From assembly GCA_022750115.1 (NCBI GenBank), contig JAKIWI010000005.1:124001-188000 (forward strand): a stretch of 64,000 nt of DNA, written 5' to 3'. The position numbers were made by a program, and so were the translations under genes. The DNA comes from Thermoplasmata archaeon (GTDB lineage: Archaea > Thermoplasmatota > Thermoplasmata > Lutacidiplasmatales > UBA184). The notes under the pieces are model-generated. The model had not been told where the DNA came from and did no database searches. It saw only the letters and a program-made list of their open reading frames with translations. Within the stretch, counting starts at the first letter, position 1. Each line of letters opens with the position of its first letter. Positions 52,809 through 60,645 of this stretch are shown here, piece after piece.

Positions 52809-54527
52809 TCAGAACATCGACCGCTCGCGATACGAACCGAACACGTCCTGGAACGCGTGGACGATCTCACCCAGGGTCGCTTCGGCTTCGAGCGCCGCGA
52901 GAACGGACGGCATGGTGTTCGCCGACTCGTCCCGCGCCGACCTGCGGACGGCTTCGAGGGCCGCGGTGTGCCGCGCGGAAGGCCGCCGCGACCGGAGCGA
53001 CTTGAGCCGCGCGGACTGCGCCGTCCGCGCCTGCTCGCTGATCCGGAGTCGAGGGACCTTGATCGGGGCGTTGAGCGAGTAGGCGTTCACGCCCACGACC
53101 TTCTGCTCGCCGGACTCGACGGCGCGCTGGTAGCGGAACGAGGCCTCCTGAATCTCACGCTGGAAGAAGCCCCGCTCGATGCCCGCGACGACGCCGCCCA
53201 TCTCGTCGATACGGTCGAAGTAGCGTCGCGCCTGCTCGGCCATCGTGTCCGTGAGCCACTCGACGTAGTACGAGCCGCCGAACGGGTCGACCGCGTCGGC
53301 GACGCCGCTCTCGTGCGCGAGGATCTGCTGCGTCCGCAGCGCGATGCGCACGGCGTCCTCGGTGGGGAGTTGCAACGCCTCGTCGTAGGAGTTCGTGTGG
53401 AGCGACTGCGTCCCGCCAATGACGCCTGCCAGAGCCTGGATCGTGGTCCGCACCACGTTCAGCTCCGGTTGCTGCGCGGTGCACGAGCACCCGGCGGTCT
53501 GTGTGTGGAACCGCATCCAGAGCGAGCGCTCTTTCTTCGCGCCGAACCGCTCGCGCATCGCCTCGGCCCAGAGCCGCCGGGCGGCGCGGAACTTCGCGAT
53601 CTCCTCGAAGAAATCGTTGTGGCTGTTGAAGAAGAACGAGAGGCGCGGCGCGAAGTCGTCGACGTCCAGGCCGCGTTTCTTCGACTCCTCGACGTAGGAC
53701 ATCCCGTCGGCGAGGGTGAACGCGAGCTCCTGGACGGCGGTCGAGCCGGCCTCGCGGATGTGGTAGCCCGATATCGAAACGGGGTTCCACTTCGGCATCG
53801 ACTTCGTCGCCATCTCGATCGTGTCGATCACCAAGCGGAGGGCGGGGCGCGGCGGGTAGAGGAATTCTTTCTGGGCGATGTACTCCTTCAGGATGTCGTT
53901 CTGCGTCGTCCCGCCAAGGTTCGCGCGAGGGACCTTCGCGTGCTCGGCCGCGAGGATGTACATCGCCCAAACGATGTTCGCGGGTCCGTTGATCGTCATC
54001 GATGTCGTGACGTCGGCGAGCGGGATCCCCTTCAGGAGCCGCCGCATGTCGGGGAGCGAGGAGACGTTCACCCCGCACTTCCCGACCTCCCCGAGCGCCT
54101 CCGGGTCGTCGGCGTCGATCCCGTAGAGCGTCGGGTCGTCGAACGCGATCGAGAGCCCGGACTCGCCGTGGGCGAGCAGGTAGTGGAACCGGCGGTTGGT
54201 GTCCTCGGGCGTGCCGAAGCCCGAGAACATCCGCATCGACCAGACGCGGCCACGATACATCGTCGGGTGGATGCCGCGCGTGTACGGAAATTGACCCGGG
54301 TAGCCGACGCGGTCGAAATCGTCGTCGGGTCGGGGAAGGTAGAGTCGCTCGACAGGGATTCCGCCGAGCGTCTCGAACCGCTCTTTCCGTTCGGGCGTTC
54401 TCGCGAGCGAGGGTTGGAGGACCTCTGCTTCCCACCGCCGTCGGGCCTGGTCAGGACCGCCACCGGGACCAGGCTGGATGGGATCGGGATGCGACGCCCG
54501 GCGCGACGCCGCACGACTCCCCGCCAT
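52809..54527 (-). CDS. mcmA1: methylmalonyl-CoA mutase large (catalytic) subunit
   Basis: This 572-residue protein is the alpha-type mutase without the B12-binding domain, as is common in archaea. Features are GIPVERLYLPRPDDD, PYTRGIHPTMYRGRVWSMR, DDPTLYGIDADDP, MTINGPANIVWAM, QNDILKEYIAQKE, FHTQTAGCS and GGTQSLHTNSYDEAL. It interconverts (R)-methylmalonyl-CoA and succinyl-CoA with coenzyme B12, feeding propionate-type carbon into the citrate cycle alongside succinate dehydrogenase. The separate B12-binding subunit is not in the window. The ATG at 54527 fits a TATA-like box about 25 bases upstream; an in-frame upstream start is less likely. Confidence 0.93.
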   Translation of the reverse strand: MAGSRAASRRASHPDPIQPGPGGGPDQARRRWEAEVLQPSLARTPERKERFETLGGIPVERLYLPRPDDDFDRVGYPGQFPYTRGIHPTMYRGRVWSMRMFSGFGTPEDTNRRFHYLLAHGESGLSIAFDDPTLYGIDADDPEALGEVGKCGVNVSSLPDMRRLLKGIPLADVTTSMTINGPANIVWAMYILAAEHAKVPRANLGGTTQNDILKEYIAQKEFLYPPRPALRLVIDTIEMATKSMPKWNPVSISGYHIREAGSTAVQELAFTLADGMSYVEESKKRGLDVDDFAPRLSFFFNSHNDFFEEIAKFRAARRLWAEAMRERFGAKKERSLWMRFHTQTAGCSCTAQQPELNVVRTTIQALAGVIGGTQSLHTNSYDEALQLPTEDAVRIALRTQQILAHESGVADAVDPFGGSYYVEWLTDTMAEQARRYFDRIDEMGGVVAGIERGFFQREIQEASFRYQRAVESGEQKVVGVNAYSLNAPIKVPRLRISEQARTAQSARLKSLRSRRPSARHTAALEAVRRSARDESANTMPSVLAALEAEATLGEIVHAFQDVFGSYRERSMF

Positions 54528-54548
54528 TGGGGTCTCCACGTATCGGCG

Positions 54549-54558
54549 GGTTATTAGC
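54549..54558 (-). promoter_or_regulatory. TATA-like box for methylmalonyl-CoA mutase
   Basis: The minus strand reads GCTAATAACC 22-31 bases before the ATG at 54527, predicting a leaderless transcript. The remaining 190 bases to the divergent Kelch gene show nothing else convincing. Confidence 0.5.
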
Positions 54559-54748
54559 GGCGTCGCGTGCCATTCGAGACCGCACACATCCATCCCTCAG
54601 TCCTCGCTGCGGCTCGGCGATCCGGGGCAGTCCAGATTCCCCCGGCTCGATGAGACCCACCGACCTCCGTGACGAGACCTACGCCGAACTGGGCCGGTGA
54701 AACGTCCAAGTATCCCTCGCCCATCCTCCGTATCGGCGCAAGTAGCTC

Positions 54749-57700
54749 ATGGGGTCTACTCGGCGGAGCCGCCGATGCGGTGAGGTGCCGGCGATCGTGC
54801 TCGCTGTCCTGTTTCTGCTCTCGCCGTTGATGGCGCCGAGCGCCGGACCCCCCCCGACTCCGGCCAGGACGGGAGTCGTTTCGCCCGCCGAAACCGCCCG
54901 GATCGCGCTGGCTACCGCCCGATCCGCCCTTTCTCACGGCGCGGGCCCTCGCGCGGCTGCCGACACTTCGCCGAGATGGAATGAGACCGGGGCCGTCACG
55001 GAGGGGGCCCCACTCATGGTGTTTGATCAAGCGGAAGGCCGGGTGATCTTGTTTCAAGGACTTGCCGGAGCCCAATTCAACGCAACCTGGACGTTTGCAA
55101 ATGGCAGCTGGGTCCAGCTTCACGTCCTCCATTCACCCCCGCCCCTTTGGGGTGCCTCGATGGTCTACGATGCTGCCGACCGGGAGGTCGTCCTGTTCGG
55201 AGGGGGAGCGTTGGGGGAAGGTCCCTACTCGAACGATACCTGGGTGTTCTCGGGGGCCGATTGGTCGGTCTTGAACGCGTCCGCCGCGGGCGCCCCGCCG
55301 GCGCGAGGAAACCCGTCGATGAGCTACGACCCGACCATCGGGAAGGTCGTACTGTTCGGCGGGACCAACCGCTCCTGGAACTACCGGACCTGCCTCGGAT
55401 GGACATTCCGCGATACCTGGGGGTTCTCTGCCGGGCACTGGGGCCGGGTGGGCGGAGCGAATCCCCCCGAGGCGAGGTTCGGTGCGTCCTTGGCATTCGA
55501 CCCGGCGACCGGGGGACTGCTCCTGTTCGGAGGGGGGTTCTTGTTCTGCAACCGGAATTATACCACGGCCTGGAACGATACCTGGACCTACCTCCACGGG
55601 CGCTGGAGCCAGACCAATACGTCGGGCGCCCCCCCCGGCCGATGGGGCGCCGCGTTCACGTACGACCCCTCAGACTCCGAGTTCGTTCTCTTTGGAGGCG
55701 GGACCTTCTCGCAGCTGAACGACTCTTGGATGTACGCCAACGCGAGCTGGCGTCCGATTCTCGGGCCCCAGCCCCCGGGGAGCGACGGGGCGAGTCCGCT
55801 GATCAGCGGCCTCTTGAGCGGCGCTCTTTTCCTGTTCGGGATTCCCGCTTGGGCCCTCTCTCGCGGCAACTGGACCTCGCTCGATCCCCGACCGGTCCCA
55901 CCGACCTACAACGGCGGCCTCCTGATGGCGTACGACGCGAAGGACGGCTACATTCTATTCGTCATTTCGGGACCGACCTACGACACCCATCCGGTGGCGA
56001 CCTGGAAGTTTCAGAATGGAGCGTGGACGGAGCTGTCCGCGGGCCGGTCGGGCGACCCCCTCACCGGAAACGGCGCCACCATGGCGTACGACCCCGTCGA
56101 CCAGTATGTTGTCCTGTTCGGCGGGAACTTCAACGTCACGTGGACGTTTCAGGGCGGCTCGTGGACCCGCCTCAATCTGACGACCGAGCCCCCGGCGAGA
56201 TGGGGGACCGCCCTCGCCTTCGATCCCATCGACGGCTACCTCCTGATGTTCGGCGGCTCCGACTGTTATCCGGGGTACTGGTGGATCGGATGCACCTGGT
56301 CCTCGGCCAGCTGGGGATTCGTCGATGGTGCGTGGTTCCAAATCCAACTGCGGTCCGGAGATGTGCCTCCCGCGCGGGCCTACGCTGCGCTGGTCTTCGA
56401 CTCCGCGGAGGGGTACATGCTCATGTTCGGCGGGGTGGAGTGCGCCCCGCCCGCGAACTGCACGGTGGCCAATGACTCGTTGGCGTTCGCCCACGGCACC
56501 TGGACGAGCCTCCGGACCGTGGCGAGCCCACGCGCCCGCGCGTTCGCAGGGATCGCCTACGACGCGGAGAACGAGAGCGTCGTCCTGACCGGCGGATCCG
56601 GCGTCGACTCTAGTGGGGGCTACAACGGCGCGACGAAGGACACCTGGTCGTTCTCCAACGGTGCTTGGCACAACGTGTCGTTCGGGAGCACCTTCGTCCC
56701 CACGGCCGCCTTCTCGCCGGGGTTCGGATACATTCCCGAGCTCCGACTGGACCTGTTGGTGCTGACCAGCGGGCAGACCTGGCAGCTGCAACTGGCGGCA
56801 ACGACATCGGGTCCGCCCGGCGCGCTTCGCGCTTCCGCCCAAGAGGCACCGGCCGCCGGAGACGCCGCCGTCACGATCCACGTGGTCGGCTCGGCGGCCG
56901 GGGGAGTCCCCCCGGACTACTACCTCTGGAACTTCGGTGACGGTGCGTCCGGTGAAGGAGCGACGACCAATCACACCTACAACACCTCGGGGGCCTTCCT
57001 CGTCTCGATGGTGGTTGTCGACGCCGCCGGGGAGCAGGCGAACGCGTGGCTGAACGTCACAGTCTTTGCGGCACTGAACGTCAGTGCCTCGTTGACGCCC
57101 TGGTCCGGCGTCGCGCCGCTTCCCATCACCTATCGCGCGGCCGTCCAAGGTGGGGGGGCCCCCTTCCTCATCCGTTGGGATTTCGGCGACGGAGCGAACG
57201 GTGTCTTGCTGGATGGATCGCACACGTTCACGAACGCGGGAACGTTCACCGTATCCCTACTCGTCTCCGATCGTTTCGGGACCACAGCCTCGGGCGGGCC
57301 GTGGATCGTCCACGTGAGCCGCCCGCCGCCCCTGGTGGTCTCCTTGAACTCGAGCTCGAACTCGGTGACGTTGGGCCAGAGCGTCGAGCTGAATGCGAGG
57401 GTCCAGGGAGGGAGCGGCGCGATCAGCTACTCATGGCAGGGCCTGCCAAACGGATGTGCGTCCGCGATCGGTCCATCGCTGAACTGCACCCCCACGGCCG
57501 TCGGAACCTACGCGCCGTCGCTGACGGCGAGCGACTCCGCGGGGCAGTTCTCGAGTTCGAGCACCATCGTCTCGGTCGTCCCGCCGAAGCTGAACTTTGC
57601 GCTCACTGCTTCGCCGTCCGTGAGCTCGCTCGGGACACCGGTCGTCATCGCCAGCCAGTATTCGGGCGGTGCCCCTCCCATTTCGCTGCGGTGGGGACCT

Positions 57701-57985
57701 CTCCCAGGCGGGTGTCGGGCCGTTGGCTCGACCTCCGTCAATTGCGACGTGCCAGCCGCCGGGGTGTTCTCGGTCGAAGCGGAGGTCTCGGACAAATCGG
57801 GACAGTCGGCGAACGCGACCGTCTCCATCATCGTCGAAGCCCCCGCGGTCACCGCCCGCGGCCCCAGTCTGGGTCCGTTCGGGTTGAGTGGTGGGCAAGA
57901 ACTGGCCCTGGGGTTCGGCATCGGGGTCGTGGCGGCGGCGCTCGTCACCTGGTTTTCGGTCCGCCGACGCGCGGGTCCGCGATAG
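54749..57985 (+). CDS. giant surface protein with Kelch-like propeller, PKD domains and C-terminal anchor
   Basis: This is a 1078-residue protein. A signal segment lies at about residues 13-31 (VPAIVLAVLFLLSPLMA). About eleven Kelch-like blades follow (e.g. YDAADREVVLFGG, YDPTIGKVVLFGG, FDPIDGYLLMFGG), to near residue 690. Two PKD domains come next (YLWNFGDGASGEG, IRWDFGDGANG), then two Ig-like units with internal cysteine pairs (SYSWQGLPNGC, SLRWGPLPGGC). A transmembrane helix at about 1050-1070 ends with RRRAGPR. Blade motifs match the 42650-40503 protein. It is probably a glycosylated, membrane-anchored adhesin-like protein; ligand unknown. Confidence 0.8.
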   Translation: MGSTRRSRRCGEVPAIVLAVLFLLSPLMAPSAGPPPTPARTGVVSPAETARIALATARSALSHGAGPRAAADTSPRWNETGAVTEGAPLMVFDQAEGRVILFQGLAGAQFNATWTFANGSWVQLHVLHSPPPLWGASMVYDAADREVVLFGGGALGEGPYSNDTWVFSGADWSVLNASAAGAPPARGNPSMSYDPTIGKVVLFGGTNRSWNYRTCLGWTFRDTWGFSAGHWGRVGGANPPEARFGASLAFDPATGGLLLFGGGFLFCNRNYTTAWNDTWTYLHGRWSQTNTSGAPPGRWGAAFTYDPSDSEFVLFGGGTFSQLNDSWMYANASWRPILGPQPPGSDGASPLISGLLSGALFLFGIPAWALSRGNWTSLDPRPVPPTYNGGLLMAYDAKDGYILFVISGPTYDTHPVATWKFQNGAWTELSAGRSGDPLTGNGATMAYDPVDQYVVLFGGNFNVTWTFQGGSWTRLNLTTEPPARWGTALAFDPIDGYLLMFGGSDCYPGYWWIGCTWSSASWGFVDGAWFQIQLRSGDVPPARAYAALVFDSAEGYMLMFGGVECAPPANCTVANDSLAFAHGTWTSLRTVASPRARAFAGIAYDAENESVVLTGGSGVDSSGGYNGATKDTWSFSNGAWHNVSFGSTFVPTAAFSPGFGYIPELRLDLLVLTSGQTWQLQLAATTSGPPGALRASAQEAPAAGDAAVTIHVVGSAAGGVPPDYYLWNFGDGASGEGATTNHTYNTSGAFLVSMVVVDAAGEQANAWLNVTVFAALNVSASLTPWSGVAPLPITYRAAVQGGGAPFLIRWDFGDGANGVLLDGSHTFTNAGTFTVSLLVSDRFGTTASGGPWIVHVSRPPPLVVSLNSSSNSVTLGQSVELNARVQGGSGAISYSWQGLPNGCASAIGPSLNCTPTAVGTYAPSLTASDSAGQFSSSSTIVSVVPPKLNFALTASPSVSSLGTPVVIASQYSGGAPPISLRWGPLPGGCRAVGSTSVNCDVPAAGVFSVEAEVSDKSGQSANATVSIIVEAPAVTARGPSLGPFGLSGGQELALGFGIGVVAAALVTWFSVRRRAGPR

Positions 57986-58084
57986 CGCCCTACCACCGCC
58001 GCGCCCTGTCGGTCCATTTTCTATGATCCGTACCATGGGCGAACACGGGTCGCCCGCCCTGAGCCTGCCTTCGGGACGATCTCG

Positions 58085-59203
58085 ATGAGCGTCGATCCGT
58101 TCGACGTGGCGGTCATCGGAGCTGGGGTGGTCGGGCTCTCGATCGCTCGGGCGTTCGCGGCGACGAACGCGAGGACGGTCGTCGTAGAACGGCGCCCGGG
58201 CCCCGGGCGGGAGCAGTCCACCCACAACAGCGGCGTCGTCCACTCGGGCGTGTTCGCCCGCCCCGGCACGCTGCGTGCCCGCCTGAACGTCGAGGGGAAC
58301 CGGAGGATGTACGAGGAGGCCGCCTCGCTCGGCGTCCCCGTAGAGCCCTGCGGGACCCTCGTCGTCGCCCGAAGTCCGGTCCACATCGCGGAGCTCGAGA
58401 AGTACGGTCGCTGGGGTCGCGAGAACGGCGTGCCGGGATTGAGTTTCGCCTCCCCCGAGGAGGCCCGGCAGATCGAACCCCGCCTCGGGCCGTGCGAACG
58501 CTGTCTTCTCGCGCCCACCGGCGGGCGCGTGGACGCCGCAGGGCTCGTTCGGGCGCTCGACACTGATCTTGCCCGGCGGGGCGTCGAGCGGCGTTACAAC
58601 GTCGGGCTCCGGTCGGCCGAGCGGTCCGAGTCCGGCTGGACGCTGTTTGGCTCGGCCGGGGAATCGGTCGCAGCACGGCGCTGCATCAATGCGGCGGGCG
58701 TCGGCGCAGGTCGCGTCGCAACGACCTTCGGCGCTCCGGGCCGGAGGATCTACCCCTGCCTCGGCGAGTACGCTCGAGTGGTCGGCGAGCGCTCCGCCTG
58801 GGTGCGGACCATGGTCTACGGCTTCCCACCGCCGCGGTATCCCGGCATCGGCGTCCATCTGACCCGGACCGCGGGGGGCGAGCTGCTGATCGGGCCGACG
58901 GCATCGTACATCGACTCGGACGAACCGCCTCCGCTGCCGGTGACGCCGCTCGCCGAATTCGCCGAGCTCGCGAACGCCTACGTGCCGGGAATCACCGAAC
59001 TCGACCTCGTCCCGGCTTCCTCGGGAGTCCGGGCGAAGACCGTGCCGCCCGGATCGGCCGAGCCGTTTGGCGAGTTCCAGATCTTCGAGGAGCCCCCAGG
59101 CTCCGGGGTCGTCCACTGCTTCGGGATCGAGTCGCCGGGGCTCACCGCTTGCTTCGCGATCGGCTCGTACGTCGCGGAGCGCTGGCCCGCATCGCCTCCG
59201 TAG
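58085..59203 (+). CDS. lhgO: FAD-dependent L-2-hydroxyglutarate oxidase-like oxidoreductase
   Basis: This 372-residue DAO-superfamily protein has an N-terminal dinucleotide fold, DVAVIGAGVVGLSIAR, followed by VVVERRPGPGREQSTHNSGVVHSG. The S-x-H-N-S-G-V-x-H-x-G segment is characteristic of L-2-hydroxyglutarate dehydrogenase/oxidase. RVDAAGLVRAL, CINAAGVGA and the C-terminal FGIESPGLTA complete the fold. It would oxidise L-2-hydroxyglutarate to 2-oxoglutarate, passing electrons to oxygen or quinone; other hydroxy acids are possible. Its 3' end overlaps a convergent methyltransferase gene by 62 bases. Confidence 0.85.
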   Translation: MSVDPFDVAVIGAGVVGLSIARAFAATNARTVVVERRPGPGREQSTHNSGVVHSGVFARPGTLRARLNVEGNRRMYEEAASLGVPVEPCGTLVVARSPVHIAELEKYGRWGRENGVPGLSFASPEEARQIEPRLGPCERCLLAPTGGRVDAAGLVRALDTDLARRGVERRYNVGLRSAERSESGWTLFGSAGESVAARRCINAAGVGAGRVATTFGAPGRRIYPCLGEYARVVGERSAWVRTMVYGFPPPRYPGIGVHLTRTAGGELLIGPTASYIDSDEPPPLPVTPLAEFAELANAYVPGITELDLVPASSGVRAKTVPPGSAEPFGEFQIFEEPPGSGVVHCFGIESPGLTACFAIGSYVAERWPASPP

Positions 59204-59939
59204 GGATCCGAACTCCCACAAGGCCGGACCGCCCGCGCCGCACGAGCGGCACACCGAGCGAGCGCGCGAACCGGTCGAACGCTTGTCCCGTCCACTCGGT
59301 GTTGTCGGCCAGGACGACCGCGCCCGGGAGGAGGTGGGGCCGCACGGTCTCGAGCTCGAAGGTGAGATGGCGCGGCGTGTGGAGGCTGTCGTGGAGGAAG
59401 AGGCCGATCTTTCCCGCCCGGTCGGCCACCGCGGGAAGCAGCTCCTGGCTTGGGCCCAGAGATAGGTCCCAGCGCTCGCGGAGCCCGTCGGGGACCGCCC
59501 ACCCGGTTTTCCGCCCGGGGGGAAGCGAAACGGGAGACTCGTTCGCCTGAAGCTCGTCGCCTTGCTGGGGCGTCGGCAGGTCCACCGAGTACAGGCGGCC
59601 ATGACGATTGTCTTGGAGGCCGAAGAGGAAGTGGGAGGAGGAGACCCCCGACGAGACTCCGGTCTCGACGACGGCGTCGGGCCGGATCAATCGGACGAGT
59701 GCATACAGGTCCAGTGGAGCCCGGATCTGAGCGTAGAAGTCTCTCCCCCCTTCCACGTGGGAACGCCGGATCTCCGCGATTGCCGCCCGATGACGGAGGA
59801 TTCCATCGAAAGCGCGGGTCACTTCCGGCTCGGATCGTCCGGTCAGTTGGGCGACCCACCGAAGGTTGGGTGCCGCCCGGCGGTCGCCCAACGCCGTCAC
59901 AACGGCCTTCCATCGATCGCGAGCTATGCCTGGCGCCAT
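59142..59939 (-). CDS. class I SAM-dependent methyltransferase-like protein
   Basis: This 265-residue protein has a SAM-binding start, PDAVVETGVSSGVSSSHFLFG, as in methyltransferase family 24. LYSVDLPTP supplies the acidic end of strand 2, and IGLFLHDSLHTPRHLTFELE the later Asp, followed by GAVVLADNTEW. Its N-terminal 80 residues are a helical extension. The substrate is unknown; homologues act on glycans or small molecules. The start at 59939 (MAPGIARDRWKAV) gives a normal family length. It is convergent with lhgO and downstream of the purL/diphthine unit. Confidence 0.75.
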   Translation of the reverse strand: MAPGIARDRWKAVVTALGDRRAAPNLRWVAQLTGRSEPEVTRAFDGILRHRAAIAEIRRSHVEGGRDFYAQIRAPLDLYALVRLIRPDAVVETGVSSGVSSSHFLFGLQDNRHGRLYSVDLPTPQQGDELQANESPVSLPPGRKTGWAVPDGLRERWDLSLGPSQELLPAVADRAGKIGLFLHDSLHTPRHLTFELETVRPHLLPGAVVLADNTEWTGQAFDRFARSLGVPLVRRGRSGLVGVRIPTEAMRASAPRRTSRSRSKR

Positions 59940-59961
59940 CGGCTCGGATTCCCCCACGGCC

Positions 59962-60645
59962 CTAAATCGGCTGTGCCTTCGCCTCGAGGTGCGCGCCGTG
60001 CACCTGGAGCCGGGCCGCCGACCCGCGAAGTTGGAGCGACTCTCCCTCGAGGGCGAGGCGAGAGTGGAAGAACGGAGCGTCGACGACGATCGTCTCGTAC
60101 TCGCCGCCCTCCCCCGCGACCTGGATGGCGCGGACGGTCCGACTCCGACGCTCCAACTCCGCGAGGAGGGCCAGGTCGAGGCGCTGGCCGACCAGCTCGG
60201 GGCCGAGCGGTTCGGCCGCGACCTGGGCGATCCGTATGTCGAGGCCCGCGGCGATCTCCTCACGGACCACGAGGCCCGCCTCCTTCCCCCAGAGTGGTGT
60301 GTACAGCGGCCGCCCCAATTGCTCCGTGAGCCGGTGAAGTCGCGTCCACTGGTACGAGGAAGCGATCGCGCCCGCGACGACGGGTTCGTGGGAGCCCGCG
60401 AGCGCCGCCCGGAGCGCTTCGGTCTCCACCTCCTCGCCGGTTCCTCGCACCGGGACGATCCGATGCGCTTTCCCCCACGCTTCGGCGATCCAGCGCACGA
60501 GGTCGACGTTCGGTGTGTGGAAGAGGAACGAATCGGGGTCCTCCGGAGCGATGGTCAGGAGTTCGTCGACGCCGAACCCTTGGCTGTCTGCCAGGTAGGC
60601 GGAGTAGACGGAGTCCTTCCCGCCCGAGACGAGGGCGGTCGTCAT
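59962..60645 (-). CDS. dph6: diphthine-ammonia ligase (Dph6 family)
   Basis: This 227-residue protein begins TTALVSGGKDSVYSAYLA, the PP-loop of the ATP-PPase family. It continues with FHTPNVDLVRWIAEAWG, VAGAIASSYQWTRL and YTPLWGKE, and ends GEGGEYETIVVDAPFF. It amidates diphthine on elongation factor 2 to complete diphthamide. Its ATG overlaps the purL TGA (ATGA), so it is translated downstream of purS-purL. The archaeal length of about 220-230 residues matches. Confidence 0.9.
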   Translation of the reverse strand: MTTALVSGGKDSVYSAYLADSQGFGVDELLTIAPEDPDSFLFHTPNVDLVRWIAEAWGKAHRIVPVRGTGEEVETEALRAALAGSHEPVVAGAIASSYQWTRLHRLTEQLGRPLYTPLWGKEAGLVVREEIAAGLDIRIAQVAAEPLGPELVGQRLDLALLAELERRSRTVRAIQVAGEGGEYETIVVDAPFFHSRLALEGESLQLRGSAARLQVHGAHLEAKAQPI

